A DNA stretch of 64,000 bases from Candidatus Fredericiella danica (GTDB lineage Bacteria; Chloroflexota; Anaerolineae; Caldilineales; Caldilineaceae). The first letter of the stretch is position 1, and each line of letters begins with the position of its first letter. Below the pieces are notes generated by a model that saw only the letters and a program-made list of their open reading frames with translations, did not search any database and was not told the DNA's origin. The stretch is from the NCBI GenBank assembly GCA_016713335.1, contig JADJPH010000014.1, positions 62,001-126,000 of the forward strand, read 5' to 3'. Both the position numbers and the translations under genes were made by a program. This document shows positions 29,427-39,185 of the stretch, piece after piece.

Positions 29427-29900
29427 ATGCAAAAAATCACGCCGTTTCTATGGTTCAATGACAACGCAGAAGAAGCCATGCTCTTCTACACCTCGATCTT
29501 CAAAAACTCGAAGATTATCGCCGTCAGTCGGTAGGGCGACGCCGGGCCAGGCCCGGCCGGGTCGGTCATGTCCGCCACCTTTGAACTCGAAGGCCAGCAG
29601 TTCATGGCGCTGAATGGCGGCCCGGTGTATCACTTTACACCGGCCATTTCGCTCTTTGTGAACTGCGCAACGCAGGCTGAGGTGGATGAACTGTGGGACA
29701 AACTCTGCGCAGGAGGCAAGCCGGAACGCTGCGGCTGGCTTGTCGACAAATTCGGTCTGTCCTGGCAGATCATCCCAACCGCATTGGGTGAATTGCTGCA
29801 GGATCCGGACCCCATGAAGTCGCAGCGAGTCATGTATGCCATGCTCCAGATGGACAAGATCGAGGTCGACAAATTGCAACAAGCCTATGCCGGTGAATAG
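29427..29900 (+). CDS. VOC-family PhnB/3-demethylubiquinone-methyltransferase-like protein with in-frame amber stop
   Basis: 157-residue vicinal-oxygen-chelate fold protein of the PhnB-like group (MQKITPFLWFNDNAEEAMLF, then FGLSWQIIP). An in-frame TAG at 29532-29534 interrupts the segment VSR-stop-GDAGPG, exactly where the family has Tyr (SRYGD), so one base change from TAC or TAT explains it. The reading frame stays the same on both sides. The ATG at 29427 follows GAGGAGA by nine bases. As written, the product would be a 35-residue fragment or a restart at 29568. The enzymatic function of this family is poorly defined. Confidence 0.75.
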
Positions 29901-30112
29901 CCCACGCCTGAGCGCAAGACTTGGAACAAAGTAGAGGTCGTAAGCGGAATGGCTCAGGAGACTGAAGCGCACCGGCAAAGGCCGAAGCCGCAGTCTTGCT
30001 CCCGCCGGCCGTTTCTGCAGGATAGCAGTGCGGCGGCGCTTGGCCCATTGGCGGCAACACCCGATGCGCCGACCCCAATCATCCGTCCCCGGCGCTGCCG
30101 GCATGGTGACCA

Positions 30113-31456
30113 GTGCAGGGCGCGCCGCACCCGTTTGTCCGACCCGCGGTTGCGGGCTCGCCGGCCGGGGCAGCGATTCATGCGCTGGATCAACGCCTGG
30201 CACAGGTTGTTACTGCGCCGGGCGCCGAACTCTCTGGGCTTGCGGTGGCGGTATCGATCGACGGCAACCTCGCGTACGAAGGCTACCTGGGGCGGCGGCA
30301 TATTGCGGAAGACAGCCAGGGCAGGGATCTCCCCGTCACATCGGACACGCGGTTTCGGGTCGCCTCGATTTCAAAACTCTTTTTAGCCCTTGGCGTGATG
30401 CGCCTGGCAGAACGACGCCTGCTTGATCTCGACTGCGACGTCAGCGATCATCTCGGTTTTGCACTGCGTAACCCATCCTTTCCCGAACGCGTCATCACGC
30501 CACGGATGCTCCTTTGCCACACCTCCTCTGTGCGCGATGGGGCGTCCTATCGTTTCCCGCTGCCGGCAACGTTGGCAAGCGGTTTTCAACCTGACGGCGC
30601 CTATTGGGAAGGAGGTAGCCATTTCGCTCCACCTGTCGCAGGCATCGATACATCGCCCGGCAAATACTTTTCGTACTCCAATCTCGGCTATGGAGTGCTT
30701 GCCACACTGGTTGAGCACATCAGCGGTGAACGTTTCGACGATTACATGGCAAATCATGTCTTGCAGCCATTGGGACTGAACGCGACTTATTCTCCAAGCA
30801 GCCTCACCCGCATAGATCGTGACAACCTGGCGGCGCTCTATCGCAGACAGTGCGGTGGTGTTTGGAATCCGGAAGGTCCCTGGTGTGCTCAGATTGACGA
30901 CTATCGAGGCGCATTGCCGGAGATGCCAGATGGCATCGATCGCTACCGCGCCGGCACGAACGGCACGCTCTTCGCACCCAACGGCGGCTTGCGCGCAACC
31001 GCACGCGAATTGCTCGAAATCATCCATCTCTTTCTGGATGGCGCCCGCGGCGCAGACACGCCGTTGCTGAAGAACACCACCATCCGGGCGATGTTTGCCG
31101 ACCAATGGCGTTACGATCCGGACCGCCGGAATGGCAATGCAGCTGCCGGCGCCATGCGCGCATGGGGTCTCGGTCTTCATCATCTGACCGGCAACCCGAC
31201 CATGCCCGGTCTACTGGGGGATCAGGTCGTAGCCGGGCGCAGCGACATACAACTGTGGGGGCATCTGGGGAACGCCTATGGCTTGCTCGGCGCAATGCTG
31301 TTCGATCCGCGACGCAATACGGGTCTGGTCTATCTGATTGGCGGCGTCAGCCGTGAACCGGCAATTTACACAGGAACCTATTCCGCATTTACACGCTGGG
31401 AAGAACAAATCCTGAGCGCAATCTACGCTACGATCCTTCAGTCACGCTACGCCTGA
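30113..31456 (+). CDS. Beta-lactamase-fold serine hydrolase (class C / esterase family)
   Basis: About 440 residues of the beta-lactamase-related (PF00144) fold. Visible are the SxxK nucleophile motif VASISKLFLAL, the YxN motif FSYSNLGYG and a C-terminal LWGHLGNAYG (the HxG-type motif). These proteins are esterases, D-aminopeptidases or penicillin-binding-protein-like enzymes. The GTG at 30113 is only where the frame opens. A possible twin-arginine signal (CSRRPFLQ followed by an Ala/Leu-rich stretch from an ATG at 29949) lies just upstream in another frame, so the true gene may begin at 29949 and carry one indel near 30080. It would then be an exported enzyme. Confidence 0.8.
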   Translation: MQGAPHPFVRPAVAGSPAGAAIHALDQRLAQVVTAPGAELSGLAVAVSIDGNLAYEGYLGRRHIAEDSQGRDLPVTSDTRFRVASISKLFLALGVMRLAERRLLDLDCDVSDHLGFALRNPSFPERVITPRMLLCHTSSVRDGASYRFPLPATLASGFQPDGAYWEGGSHFAPPVAGIDTSPGKYFSYSNLGYGVLATLVEHISGERFDDYMANHVLQPLGLNATYSPSSLTRIDRDNLAALYRRQCGGVWNPEGPWCAQIDDYRGALPEMPDGIDRYRAGTNGTLFAPNGGLRATARELLEIIHLFLDGARGADTPLLKNTTIRAMFADQWRYDPDRRNGNAAAGAMRAWGLGLHHLTGNPTMPGLLGDQVVAGRSDIQLWGHLGNAYGLLGAMLFDPRRNTGLVYLIGGVSREPAIYTGTYSAFTRWEEQILSAIYATILQSRYA

Positions 31457-31489
31457 CCCGACCATTCATTAGTGACAAAGGCAAATCCA

Positions 31490-32248
31490 ATGAGTTTCCC
31501 TATCCTAGAACACGATAGCTCACGCCCAGCCAAGATCGAGCCAGCCGAAGTGATCCGGCCGCGCAACGTGCCTCAGCACTGCGTGATCTGCTTCTTCCGC
31601 GAAGTGATCGAAAAGGTGGTCGCGACGCACAGCGCGCGTGTGGTGGCCGAAAATCGCTGGGAAGATGGCAATCACCCGATTTATGAGATCGACTACAAGG
31701 GCAACCGTCTTGCCTTTTTTCACCCAGGCATCGGTGCACCGCTGTCGTCGAGTTTGCTTGAGGAAGTGATTGCCTTTGGCTGCCGCAAGTTTATTGCGTG
31801 TGGCGGCTGTGGCGTACTGCAAAAGGAGATTGCGGTCGGACACTTGATCGTTGTCTCAAGTGCCGTGCGCGACGAAGGAGTTTCTTACCACTACTTACCA
31901 CCCAGTCGTGAAGTCATAGCGGATCTGACCGGCGTTGCGGCGCTGACGCGGACGCTTGATACGCGTGAGATCCCGTATTATCTTGGTAAGACCTGGACGA
32001 CGGATGCCCCGTACCGCGAAACGCCCAACAAGATCGCGGCACGCAAGGCCGAAGGCTGTCTCGTCGTGGAGATGGAAGCCGCCGGGATGATGGCGGTTGC
32101 ACAATTCCGCGACGTGCGCTTTGGCCAGGTACTCTATGGGGGCGATGACCTGAGCGGTGACCAATGGGATCACCGCTCCTGGCAGTCACGACATGACGTC
32201 CGCGAAAACCTCTTCTGGCTGTGCGCAGATGCATGCATCTCACTTTAG
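31490..32248 (+). CDS. Nucleoside phosphorylase (uridine phosphorylase-like)
   Basis: 252 residues, intact. It belongs to the PNP/UDP phosphorylase superfamily: HPGIGAPLSSSLLEEVI, the glycine-rich KFIACGGCGVL phosphate and sugar region, the DEGVSYHY loop and the active-site VEMEAAGMMAVA. The end (YGGDDLSGDQWDHR) is as in the uridine phosphorylase-like subgroup. It cleaves nucleosides with phosphate to base plus ribose-1-phosphate; base preference cannot be assigned. The ATG at 31490 is preferred over a GTG at 31472, with AAAGG ten bases upstream. It follows the hydrolase by 33 bases and is convergent with the esterase. Confidence 0.85.
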   Translation: MSFPILEHDSSRPAKIEPAEVIRPRNVPQHCVICFFREVIEKVVATHSARVVAENRWEDGNHPIYEIDYKGNRLAFFHPGIGAPLSSSLLEEVIAFGCRKFIACGGCGVLQKEIAVGHLIVVSSAVRDEGVSYHYLPPSREVIADLTGVAALTRTLDTREIPYYLGKTWTTDAPYRETPNKIAARKAEGCLVVEMEAAGMMAVAQFRDVRFGQVLYGGDDLSGDQWDHRSWQSRHDVRENLFWLCADACISL

Positions 32249-32282
32249 CCGGTCAGTTTATCTCGCTTTCAATGCGTTTCAA

Positions 32283-33011
32283 CTAGAGGTAAAGATCGAC
32301 CCTGTGACACCACGCGTCTGGTTTGTGCGCGCGGCCATGCCAGACATGGAGTTGATGCATGATCGAAAGCCGGTGGAGTCTCTCGCTAAAGGCCACATTG
32401 CTCACGTGGAACGGATCCTGATACCCAACTGCCAGGTGGATTTCGATACGCCGAAGCGCATGCAATAGCGCCTCATCACGAATGCTTGGAACAAAATGTA
32501 GCGGTGTGTTGAAGTAGACCAGGTCGTCGTAATAACCATCTAGTAGATCGCAGAAATCGCCGATCGGCGCCGTCAAATCATACCGGCCACTGCATGCCAA
32601 CACTTTGGTGACAATGTCAGGATGTCGAAATGCGAAGTTGACGGCATGAAAGGCACCCATGCTGCAGCCGTGGACAATCAGGCATGAGTTGCGGTTCATG
32701 GAGTGCGTGAAGGGTATCACTTCATACAAAAGATAGGCGTCATAGTCGACATGCCGGCGGATGCGGTGTGCCGGCGGCGCAGCACGGCAATAGAAACTCT
32801 CGGCATCAATGCTGTCGACGCAAAACAATTGCACCCACCCCTGGTCGATTTTCTGCCGGACGCCTTCAATGATGCCGAAGTTTTCGTAGTCAAAGAAACG
32901 CCCGGCGCGTGTGGGAAACACAATGACGCGTGCACCGCCATGCCCAAAGACAAGCAACTCCATGTCGCGATGCAAACGCGGACTATACCACTTGTGATAC
33001 TCGCGATTCAT
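32283..33011 (-). CDS. Esterase-D-like alpha/beta hydrolase
   Basis: 242-residue esterase of the PF00756-like group widespread in Chloroflexota, Actinobacteria and cyanobacteria. The N-terminus MNREYHKWYSPRLHRDMELL is typical and supports the ATG at 33011 over 33023. The nucleophile elbow is VHGCSMGAFH; the catalytic acid is probably in VGYQDPFH and the His in WHGRAHKPDAW. There is no signal peptide, so it is cytoplasmic. The substrate is unknown. It converges with the phosphorylase gene, leaving 34 bases between the stops. Confidence 0.82.
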   Translation of the reverse strand: MNREYHKWYSPRLHRDMELLVFGHGGARVIVFPTRAGRFFDYENFGIIEGVRQKIDQGWVQLFCVDSIDAESFYCRAAPPAHRIRRHVDYDAYLLYEVIPFTHSMNRNSCLIVHGCSMGAFHAVNFAFRHPDIVTKVLACSGRYDLTAPIGDFCDLLDGYYDDLVYFNTPLHFVPSIRDEALLHALRRIEIHLAVGYQDPFHVSNVAFSERLHRLSIMHQLHVWHGRAHKPDAWCHRVDLYL

Positions 33012-33580
33012 GGACCGTAGCACACGTCTCTGTCAATCTTGCGGCTTTGCGGCGCTCGTGATGAGCCGCTGAATCTCGCTTGGGAGCGCTTTTCGCCGAC
33101 CTGGATTGGCTTGGGAATTTTGCACCTGGGGTTTGGGCCGGCTGTAGATTCGATGGAGTTTGTAGAGTAGCACTTTGGAAGAGGTTGTTTGAAGAGGTCG
33201 CACCGGTCCCGTACTTGAAGTTGCCATCGCATGCTCCAATACTGAGTCTGGTTTGAAGAGGCCTGAGTAGTCAAGGCCGCTTGCTTTTGGATGTGGCCAG
33301 TGGTACTGTTGGTCACGATACCAACTTCAGTTGAACAAATCACACCGTTTTGTGATCCCCATATCAACGTTCGCTTAATACTTTCGCCTGGCCGAGGTTC
33401 AGGAAGAGAACCTATGGCTCTATAAGGGTCCGTATATCATCCCAGATGTGACAGTGACAGCACAGCCTGTCGCGTGCATCCTGCGCCTGTGTTGTGGTAC
33501 CCGAGATGTCGTTTAGAACCAGCGTTGTGCACGAGGGGTACCGCGGCAAGACGCCGCGGTACCCCTCGTGCGTACTGTCG
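33012..33580. other. Intergenic region without a supported gene
   Basis: 569 bases between the esterase start and the phytase stop, both on the minus strand. A 68-codon minus-strand frame at 33033-33239 has neither a ribosome site nor a recognisable family. The only firm structure is the perfect hairpin at 33529-33571. The promoter of the esterase gene should lie near 33020-33100. Confidence 0.4.
33529..33571. terminator. Perfect 19-base-pair hairpin after the phytase gene
   Basis: The arms 33529-33547 and 33553-33571 are exact complements, separated by the loop AAGAC. It lies ten bases past the phytase stop (minus strand). The stem is very GC-rich and no T run follows, so it may be a terminator, an mRNA 3' stabiliser or a copy of a dispersed palindromic repeat. 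Confidence 0.6.
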
Positions 33581-34867
33581 CTACTTGCTGCTACGCGGGT
33601 GATAGCTGGTCGTATCGACCATGAGCGGGGGGTCGAAAGCAGATGCCACGTCGGCCCAGTCCACAAACTTGAAACTTGTGCTGACGTTCTCCAGCTCGCC
33701 ATCATCTTCTACCATGACGGCCGGCAAATTGAACCCGTCTTGCACGACCAGGAGACCGTTCGGGAACCGATCACCCAGCGGGACATTGAGCACCATGGCG
33801 CCGTCACTCTCCTGCACGCCGTCGATCTCACCGGCTGCGCCGATCTGGAAACTGCCCAGATAGGCATTGTCGCCTTCGCGGGTAAAGACAGCAAAGGTGT
33901 TGTCACCCTGGCTGGAGACCAGCAGATAGCCCGTGCCGTCGGGTCCATAATAAATCGTCAGCCCCTCAACGTCGGCTTCAAGCAACTCGCCCTCGGGTCG
34001 AACCGAATACAGCAGGCGCAGCTCAGCGCTGGCGTCCGGTTCGGCGTCAATCTTCCAGATGCCGACGTTTTCCTGACCGATATAGAGATGGCCGAGCTCC
34101 TGGTCAGCGACCATGCCTTCCGTTTGCGCGTCTTCTAACTCGCCGCCCTCTGGAATCGGTAGTTGAAACGCCCTTACCTGCTCAATGGCAATCTGACCGC
34201 TCCCGTTGTCTTTCAACAGCCATTGCGCAACATCACCAGTTTCGCGCCGATTCGCAATTGCGTACGCTGTGCCGCTCTTTGGGCTTCGATAGAGCGCAAC
34301 GCCATAGGCCGTTGTCTCCTCATCGGATTCGTTGCCGGCCGCTGTAAACAGCAGTGGGTTGGCCGGGTCACCGATCTCAACCAGTTGGCGCGACGCTGGG
34401 TCCACCTGGAAAAAGACCAAGGTGTCGCGATAGCGATCTGTGATGGCGATCACATCGACCAATGCGCCTCCCAGTTCAAAGTCATAGAGAATATCTACGT
34501 TGTTGTAACGAGCACCCTCCGGACTCAGTGACTGGAGTATCTGCCCATCGAGATCATAAACCTCAAGCCCGCCCTCTTTCAGGACGCCGACAACGGTGCT
34601 GAGCATGGGGTCAGCCGGATGCACCCAAATTGCCGGGTCGTCCAGGTCGCCCATGCGCGCATCGGCTGGCGGTTCGTCCATGTCCAGGACCGGGTGCGTC
34701 TCCAACCGGGCAGTGACAACTGGGATCCCGTCAACGAGGCCTGGTTCGGCAATACCGGTATCGCTGGAGACCGGTGCTGTACTTGTTACCTGGGGTGACG
34801 CACCAGACGGGCCTGACGCCTGCACGAGTGCGGCTAACAATAACGCAAAAATCAGATTCCACGGCAT
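33581..34867 (-). CDS. Secreted beta-propeller phytase
   Basis: 428-residue 3-phytase of the beta-propeller class, which releases phosphate from inositol hexakisphosphate in a calcium-dependent way outside the cell. A signal peptide covers the first 17-23 residues (LIFALLLAALVQASG). Family motifs occur in order: DLDDPAIWVHPADP, GGLEVYDLDGQ, ARYNNVDILYDF, ANRRETGDVAQW, AQTEGMVAD and DVEGLTIYYGPDG. Many acidic residues form the calcium sites. The frame is intact and the ATG at 34867 gives the expected signal peptide. With the EEP hydrolase and the glycerophosphodiesterase at the window end, it suggests scavenging of organic phosphate. Confidence 0.92.
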   Translation of the reverse strand: MPWNLIFALLLAALVQASGPSGASPQVTSTAPVSSDTGIAEPGLVDGIPVVTARLETHPVLDMDEPPADARMGDLDDPAIWVHPADPMLSTVVGVLKEGGLEVYDLDGQILQSLSPEGARYNNVDILYDFELGGALVDVIAITDRYRDTLVFFQVDPASRQLVEIGDPANPLLFTAAGNESDEETTAYGVALYRSPKSGTAYAIANRRETGDVAQWLLKDNGSGQIAIEQVRAFQLPIPEGGELEDAQTEGMVADQELGHLYIGQENVGIWKIDAEPDASAELRLLYSVRPEGELLEADVEGLTIYYGPDGTGYLLVSSQGDNTFAVFTREGDNAYLGSFQIGAAGEIDGVQESDGAMVLNVPLGDRFPNGLLVVQDGFNLPAVMVEDDGELENVSTSFKFVDWADVASAFDPPLMVDTTSYHPRSSK

Positions 34868-35072
34868 GTGTTCGCTCCGTTCATATGGGTTTGGGATAGC
34901 CGCCGGGACGAAAAGGCTAATTGAGGCTATACTTCACAGGTAAACGGAACTTGCACCGACTGTAATCAGCGTGTCAAGGTTTTCTTAACGTTTTTCATCG
35001 CCAACTTTTCGTTGAACTTTGGGGGCTCCGAGCGAGAGAACTCCGGGAAAGGGTCCACGGGCCACGACCAGT

Positions 35073-35444
35073 ATGTTTTATCAACTGATCGCAACGCCAA
35101 CCGAAGTACTTGTTTGGGCCGCGGTCCTCCACCTGGTCGCCGATTGGCTGTTACAGACCGAATGGATGGCGCTGCATAAGACGAGCTTGCGCCACGCCGC
35201 AAGTTGGGCCCACGCCGGTGTATATGCCCTCTGCATGGCGCTCGTATTTCCTCTCTTAGTCGCCATCCTGATTGGCCTCGCTCATCTGTTGGTGGACACG
35301 CGGGCGCCGGTGCATTGGTGGATGCGGACGCTAAAAGGCATGTCAGCGACGGCGCCGGGCGCGAACGTAGTCGAAATTGGCGTCGATCAATCCATTCACG
35401 TGATCGTGATTGCGCTGGCTGCGCTCGCAATGCCGTGGTACTAG
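35073..35444 (+). CDS. DUF3307-type membrane protein
   Basis: 123-residue membrane protein of the DUF3307 family: LVWAAVLHLVADWLLQTEWMA is the characteristic His/Asp-containing helix, followed by SWAHAGVYALCM, GLAHLLVDTRAPVHW and DQSIHVIVIALAALA. His and Asp residues inside helices suggest a metal site or a membrane-embedded hydrolase, but no function is proven. The ATG at 35073 is chosen by fit to the family start; no strong ribosome site is seen. It ends three bases before the cyclase gene, so both are probably one transcript. Confidence 0.75.
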   Translation: MFYQLIATPTEVLVWAAVLHLVADWLLQTEWMALHKTSLRHAASWAHAGVYALCMALVFPLLVAILIGLAHLLVDTRAPVHWWMRTLKGMSATAPGANVVEIGVDQSIHVIVIALAALAMPWY

Positions 35445-35447
35445 CCA

Positions 35448-38400
35448 ATGCATGATCCATCCGCCTATGTCCCAATGGACCGCCGGCTCCGGTTGGGATT
35501 CGCCGATGACTTCCCAGACCATGTGGTTGGTGCTGCGCTCTTTGCCGATATCTCCGGCTTTACGCCGCTGACGGAAGCGCTTGTGCGCGAATTGGGTCCC
35601 CAGCGGGGCGCCGAGGAACTGACCCACTATCTCAACCTGGTCTACGATGCAGTGATTGACGAAGTGCATGCCTTCCGCGGCAGCGTCATTGCCTTTGCCG
35701 GTGACGCCATTACCTGCTGGTTTGGCGGCGACGATGGGCACCGCGCGACCGCAGCCGCGCTGGCAATGCAATTCGCCATGCTCTCTTTTGGAGAGTTGGT
35801 CACGCCGGCTGGCGCTGCCGTGAGCCTGGCCATGAAGGCAGCCGTGGCCACCGGGCCGGCCCGCCGGTTCCTGGTTGGTAATCCAGAAATTCGTCTGCTG
35901 GATGCGCTTGCCGGTGCAACCATGGTACGGCTCGCTGCGGCAGAACACCTGGCGAAGCGGGGCGAGGTCATTGTCGACGAAACAACACGCTTCGCACTGG
36001 CGTCCACGCACTGATCACCGCCCTAAGGCGCGATGAGCAGCGCAATGAGACATTTGCCGTCGTGGCGGAGCTTAAGACGCCGACAACGAAGGCGCCCTGG
36101 CCGAATGTGGACCTGACATCGCTTCCTCAAGACATGATCAGACCCTGGTTGCTCCCCGCCGTATATGAGCGCCTACAACAGGGTTTGGGAGATTTTCTCG
36201 CCGAACTCCGCCCCACAGTCGCGCTCTTTTTGCGCTTCGATGGCATCGACTACGATTCTGACGCCCAGGCAGGAGCCAAACTGGACGGCTATCTCCGCTG
36301 GCTGCAATCGATCGTCATGAAGTACGAGGGCACCCTGATTGACCTTAATATTGGGGACAAGGGCAGCTACGTGTACGTGAATTTTGGGGCCCCGGTAGCG
36401 CATGAAAACAATGCCGCACAGGCAGCCGCAACAGCCCTGGCGCTCGTTGCCCCACCTGAAGCTCTCAACTTTGTTGGCCCCGTACGGATCGGGATCAGCC
36501 AGGGGCGCATGCGCGCCGGCGCCTACGGTGGCACGCATCACCGGACGTATGGTGTCCTTGGTGACGAAGTGAACCTTGCTGCGCGGCTGATGATGGCGGC
36601 GCAACCCGGCCAGATCCTTGTCAGCCAGAGCGCCCAGCCGCAGATTGCGGCGCAGTTCTCGCTCCGTGAACTGCCACCGATTCGTGTAAAGGGCAAAAGC
36701 GAGCCTGTGCGGGTCTATGCGCTGCACGGCAACGCCCGGAAAAGCCGGCGCCAGATGACGCAATCCGGGTATCGATTCGCGATGATTGGTCGCTCGGCTG
36801 AGATGAGCCTTGCGGAGGAGAAACTTGCGCTAGCCGCTAACGGTCACGGCCAAATCATCGGCGTCACCGGGGATGCCGGCATCGGCAAATCACGGCTGGT
36901 GGCCGATGTCATCGAACAGGCGCGAACGCTGAACTTTGAGGTCTATCGCGGCGAATGCGAATCGTTCGGCGTGAACAGCAACTATCTAGTCTGGCATGAC
37001 ATCTGGCGCAGCGTCTTTGACCTGGATCCAACTTGGAACCCAGCGCGACAGATCGAGCACCTGAAAGCACAGGTCAGCTCAATTGCACCCGGACTACTCC
37101 CCCGCTTACCGCTGTTGAGCATTGGGTTGCAACTGGACATTCCAGACAATGACCTTACCGCCTCTCTTGATGCAAAAACTCGTAAGGGTGCATTGGAAGG
37201 ACTACTCGTTGAGTACCTTGCGCGCATCGCAGAGCGGCGCCCCATGCTCATTGTGTTGGAAGATTGCCACTGGCTGGATCCCTTGTCACATGATCTGCTC
37301 GTGGCCCTCGGGAGCGCGGCCGCGGAGCTTTCTATCCTCTTCCTGTATGTTTTCCGCCCTTTCGAATTGAAACGACTGCGCGCTGCTCGGGTCAGCGCAC
37401 TGCCCTACCATACGGAGATCCTTCTCCAGCCGTTGACGCCTGCTGAAGCCGCGCGATTTGTGCGCACAAAGGTCGGCGCCCTGATTGATAATGACCGTGC
37501 GCTCGCTACCTCGTTTGTCGAACGCATCACCATGCGCGCGGAGGGCAATCCCTATTTTCTCGACGAACTTCTCAATTATCTTCAGTTCGAACAGGTGAAC
37601 TTTCACGATCCTGCTGCGCTCGATCGAATCGCACTCCCCGACAGCATACAGAGTCTGGTGTTGAGCCTAATCGACCGTTTCAGCGAGAGCCAAAAGATCA
37701 CAGTCAAAATCGCCAGTGTCATCGGCCGCATCTTTCATGCCGCCTGGCTCACCGGATCGTATCCCCAGCTTGGCGATCCGAGGCGGGTGAATGAGGATCT
37801 TGCGGAGCTTGAACGCCAGGAATTAATCCTGCAAGCGCCTGACGAATCGGACCTCGCCTACACCTTCCGCCAGGCAATCACCCAGAGCGTCACGTATGAG
37901 AGCCTTCCGTATGCCATGAAGGCCCACCTCCATGAGCAGATCGGCGCCTTTCTTGAGACCGCATTCGCCGCCTCACCGGAGCAGGTGTTGGACCTCATGG
38001 CGTTTCATTACGACTGCAGTGGCAAAACAGCGAAGCGGCGCGATTACCTGCGCCGTGCCGGAGAAGCGGCCCAGGCAGTCTACGCGAACCTGGCGGCAAT
38101 CGATTATTACACACGCGCACTGCCGTTACAGGCGGCGCAGGATCGACCGGAACTGCTCATGCGCTTCGGCCAGGTCTTGGAACTGATGGGTGAATGGCAC
38201 ATTGCCGCCGAACGGTATGCACAGGCGCTTGCTGAGGCGGAGAACAGCGCGGATGCGATGATCCAGGTGCAGGCGCTCATCGCCATCGGCGAAATTCAGC
38301 GCAAGCAGGGACGCTTCGACGATGCTTCCGGCTGGTTTACACGGGCAGGCAATACGGCAGCGCTGCACAATGATCTGCCAGGAATGGCAAAGGTGCTCAT

Positions 38401-39118
38401 CTGCAGAGGCACGCTGGCCGCGCAACAGGGCGACTACGGTGGAGCGTCTATTCACTATGCTAGCAGCCTCGCCGTCCGCCGCGCCCTGGATGATCGTCCC
38501 AATATTGCTAATGTCCTCAACAACATGGCGATCGTCGCCCAGTTTGAAGGTGACTACGCCCGCAGCCAGCAGTTTCATGAAGAGGCGCTCGCCATCCGCC
38601 GCGAGCTTGGCAACACGTGGGCGATCGCTATGTCGCTCAATAACCTGGGGACGACACTGCTCGACCGCCAGAACTACAGCACTGCGGGCGCGTTACTGGC
38701 AGAGGCGCTCGTCATCCAGCGCGCGGTTGGCGATAAGTGGGCAGTGGCGAATGTTCTCAATAACTTGGGGAATGTACGTCGGGAACTAGGTCAGTTTGCT
38801 GAGTGCCAGTTGCTCTATGCTGAAAGCCTGGCACTCAACCACGCATTGGGCGATCAGCGTGCGCTTGCGTATTTGCTGGAAGATGTTGCGCTCCTTGCGG
38901 TATACCGCAGGGATTTCCACCGCGGCCTGCGTCTTATGGGTGCCGCGCAAGCGTTGCGAAACGCAATCGCGTCACCATTGTCACCTGCGGAGCAGGAAAA
39001 CCTCGACAGCCGTTTCCAAAATGCGCAGGATTCCGTTGGCAACCTGGCCGATGCAATCCTCGCCGAAGGCAGAAATCTCACCCTGCCGGAAGCGGTCGCC
39101 TACGCAAGCACCGGCTAA
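35448..39118 (+). CDS. Tandem class III nucleotide cyclase with AAA ATPase and TPR domains (one frameshift)
   Basis: About 1220 residues with the architecture of soluble adenylyl cyclase. The first cyclase domain (ALFADISGFTPLTEAL with metal Asp, IAFAGDAITCWF with the second Asp) ends at about 36003, where one indel moves the frame. The second cyclase domain (INIGDKGS-type loop, YGVLGDEVNLAARLM with Asn/Arg transition-state residues) complements the first, which has lost that motif. An AAA/NTPase follows with Walker A GDAGIGKS (36869-36892) and Walker B MLIVLEDCHWLD, then about eight TPR repeats. Bicarbonate-regulated homologues make cAMP. Two proteins with cNMP-binding domains are encoded just downstream, so cAMP signalling to them is likely. 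Confidence 0.87.
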
Positions 39119-39185
39119 TGCATGTGGCGCCGCGTGAGCAGGCTCTGGTCTGAAAGATTAACTTGCCAGCGTATTGACTTCATTG

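Noticed and set aside
33033..33239. A 68-codon minus-strand frame as a small gene
   Set aside because: No ribosome site, no conserved motif, and it is one of several overlapping frames in a GC-rich spacer.
34966..35010. Possible Pho-box-like repeat (GTTTTC, eleven bases apart) upstream of the phytase gene
   Set aside because: Only two loose half-sites with no matching -10 element at proper distance; too weak to annotate.
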